Source of the DNA: Bordetella parapertussis
Lineage (GTDB): Bacteria > Pseudomonadota > Gammaproteobacteria > Burkholderiales > Burkholderiaceae
Length of the DNA: 6,711 bases
Reading direction: 5' to 3'
NCBI GenBank assembly: GCA_945901665.1
Contig: CAMDLJ010000147.1
Location: forward strand, 1 to 6,711
Numbering within the stretch: position 1 is the stretch's first letter; every line of letters begins with the position of its first letter. Shown one piece after another: positions 5,839 to 6,711 of the stretch. The notes under the pieces are model-generated. The model was given only the letters and a program-made list of their open reading frames with translations. It had not been told where the DNA came from and did no database searches. The position numbers and the translations under genes were made by a program.

Positions 5839-6711
5839 TTACTGAAGAGACTTGCGGGGATCAGCCAAGCAGCCGCTCAGCGCCGAGGCAGCAACCGTGA
5901 GCGGGCTGCCAAGATATATTTCAGCTTCTTTCGCGCCGAAACGGCCGGTGTGGTTGGTTGCCGCTGTGGCGATCGACACCTCGCCCGGGCCCAGGGGCCC
6001 CATACTACCGCCAGCGCAAGGGCCGCATCCCGATGGCAGAATCATGGCGCCTGCATCAATGAAAACTTGCGTAAGTCCCTCGTTAGCTAGGCGCTTGGCA
6101 GTCGCGGTGCTACCGGGTACGACAAACATGCGCACACGGTCTGCGATTCGCCGACCCCGCATAATTTCTGCGGCATCTACAAAGTCTTGGTACATGCCTG
6201 ATCCGCACGAGCCAATCACGGCATGATCGACGGGGCGGCCGACGTGGTCAGTAACATTTGCAGCCCGGTCAGGCCCACCGGGCAACGCGACCTGAGGTTC
6301 AATATGACTAAGATCAAAATCGATCGTAGCTTCGTATGTGGCGCCCGGATCGCTCAGAAAGTCGGGTACTCCAGAAACGTTGATCCCTGGTGGGGGTTCG
6401 TTGAAGAGCACATTGGCCACGCCCATCTCCGTGATGGAGTTGCAAAGCGCCACCCTTGCGGCCAGCGAAAACTCGACCAGGCCGGGGCCACCAAATTCGA
6501 TGACGCGGTAATCATGGTTGAAGGCCCAACGTCCCGAAGCAAAACCATGGGACAGAAGGAACCCAATATCCCGTGCGTGACTGCCCTTCGGCAGTTGGCC
6601 CTTCAAGCGGATGTTGATCGTGTGCGGCACCTCGGTCCAAATGGTGCCCGTGGCCAATACAGAGGTCACCTCCGGGCCCACAGCCATCGCCAACGCTCCA
6701 ACAGCACCGAA
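5839..6711 (-). CDS. Aconitase/isopropylmalate dehydratase-family large subunit (LeuC-type), 5' end outside the window
   Basis: This is the C-terminal 291 or so residues of a LeuC/aconitase-type large subunit (usually about 420-470). The frame is open to the window edge, where it reads FGAVGALAMAVGPEV and then LATG, a conserved internal segment, so the gene starts beyond 6711. It binds a 4Fe-4S cluster and catalyses stereospecific loss and addition of water on a hydroxy-carboxylic acid. The three cluster cysteines are visible: one in VIGSCGSGMYQD and two in the C-x-x-C of SGCGPCAGG. The tail NHTGRFGAKEAEIYLGSPLT matches the family end. The first-cysteine motif is SCGSG rather than the usual SCTNG of LeuC and aconitase. 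It is followed 11 bases later by the small-subunit gene. No intact isopropylmalate dehydrogenase or synthase gene accompanies it, which argues against leucine synthesis and for a catabolic role. Confidence 0.92.
   Translation of the reverse strand, partial: FGAVGALAMAVGPEVTSVLATGTIWTEVPHTINIRLKGQLPKGSHARDIGFLLSHGFASGRWAFNHDYRVIEFGGPGLVEFSLAARVALCNSITEMGVANVLFNEPPPGINVSGVPDFLSDPGATYEATIDFDLSHIEPQVALPGGPDRAANVTDHVGRPVDHAVIGSCGSGMYQDFVDAAEIMRGRRIADRVRMFVVPGSTATAKRLANEGLTQVFIDAGAMILPSGCGPCAGGSMGPLGPGEVSIATAATNHTGRFGAKEAEIYLGSPLTVAASALSGCLADPRKSLQ

Noticed and set aside
5415..5900. Plus-strand open frame of 161 codons across the LeuD/LeuC-type genes
   Set aside because: It runs antisense to two strongly conserved enzyme genes and its translation has no family-like pattern.
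5231..6711. Leucine-biosynthesis leuCD operon
   Set aside because: No leuA or leuB is present, the signature motifs differ from LeuC and LeuD, and the neighbours are catabolic and transport-like.
1..6711. CRISPR array, tRNA or rRNA genes, complete insertion sequence
   Set aside because: No regularly spaced repeats, cloverleaf-like segments, rRNA signatures or transposase with terminal repeats were seen on either strand.

Overview
The window looks like part of an accessory catabolic region in a Betaproteobacterium, probably Burkholderiales. The main clue is a Bug/TctC-type periplasmic receptor, a family greatly expanded in that order. The moderate G+C content and the mix of catabolic enzyme families fit. 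This assignment is inferred from gene content only.

Layout. Positions 1-1280 hold little: a small cysteine-rich secreted protein on the minus strand (134-388) with a hairpin after it, then the C-terminal half of a tyrosine recombinase (630-1079, minus) that lacks its N-terminal part and is best read as a decayed integrase. Positions 1280-4093 hold three plus-strand genes: a 251-residue protein that looks like two RidA-like halves in tandem, a PEP mutase/isocitrate lyase-family C-C lyase with a TTG start set by a good Shine-Dalgarno, and, after a clear intrinsic terminator, a secreted Bug-type solute receptor. Positions 4163-6711 hold three minus-strand genes converging on the first set. In transcription order they are an aconitase/LeuC-type large subunit (5' end beyond the window), its LeuD-type small subunit, and a 4,5-dihydroxyphthalate decarboxylase-like protein.

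How they may work together (inference). A Bug receptor captures a carboxylate, a two-subunit Fe-S hydro-lyase isomerises or hydrates it, and the lyase cleaves a 2-hydroxy (alkyl)malate-like intermediate into an oxo-acid plus a smaller acid. This resembles the established end of anaerobic nicotinate degradation, where 2,3-dimethylmalate dehydratase (a LeuCD-type enzyme) is followed by 2,3-dimethylmalate lyase (PEP mutase family). The decarboxylase-like and RidA-like proteins are not part of that known route. Signature motifs in the hydro-lyase subunits and the lyase differ from those of LeuCD and methylisocitrate lyase, so the substrate is probably not isopropylmalate or methylisocitrate. The true substrate cannot be read from the sequence. 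No regulator, TctA/TctB membrane subunits, RNA gene, CRISPR array or complete mobile element is visible.
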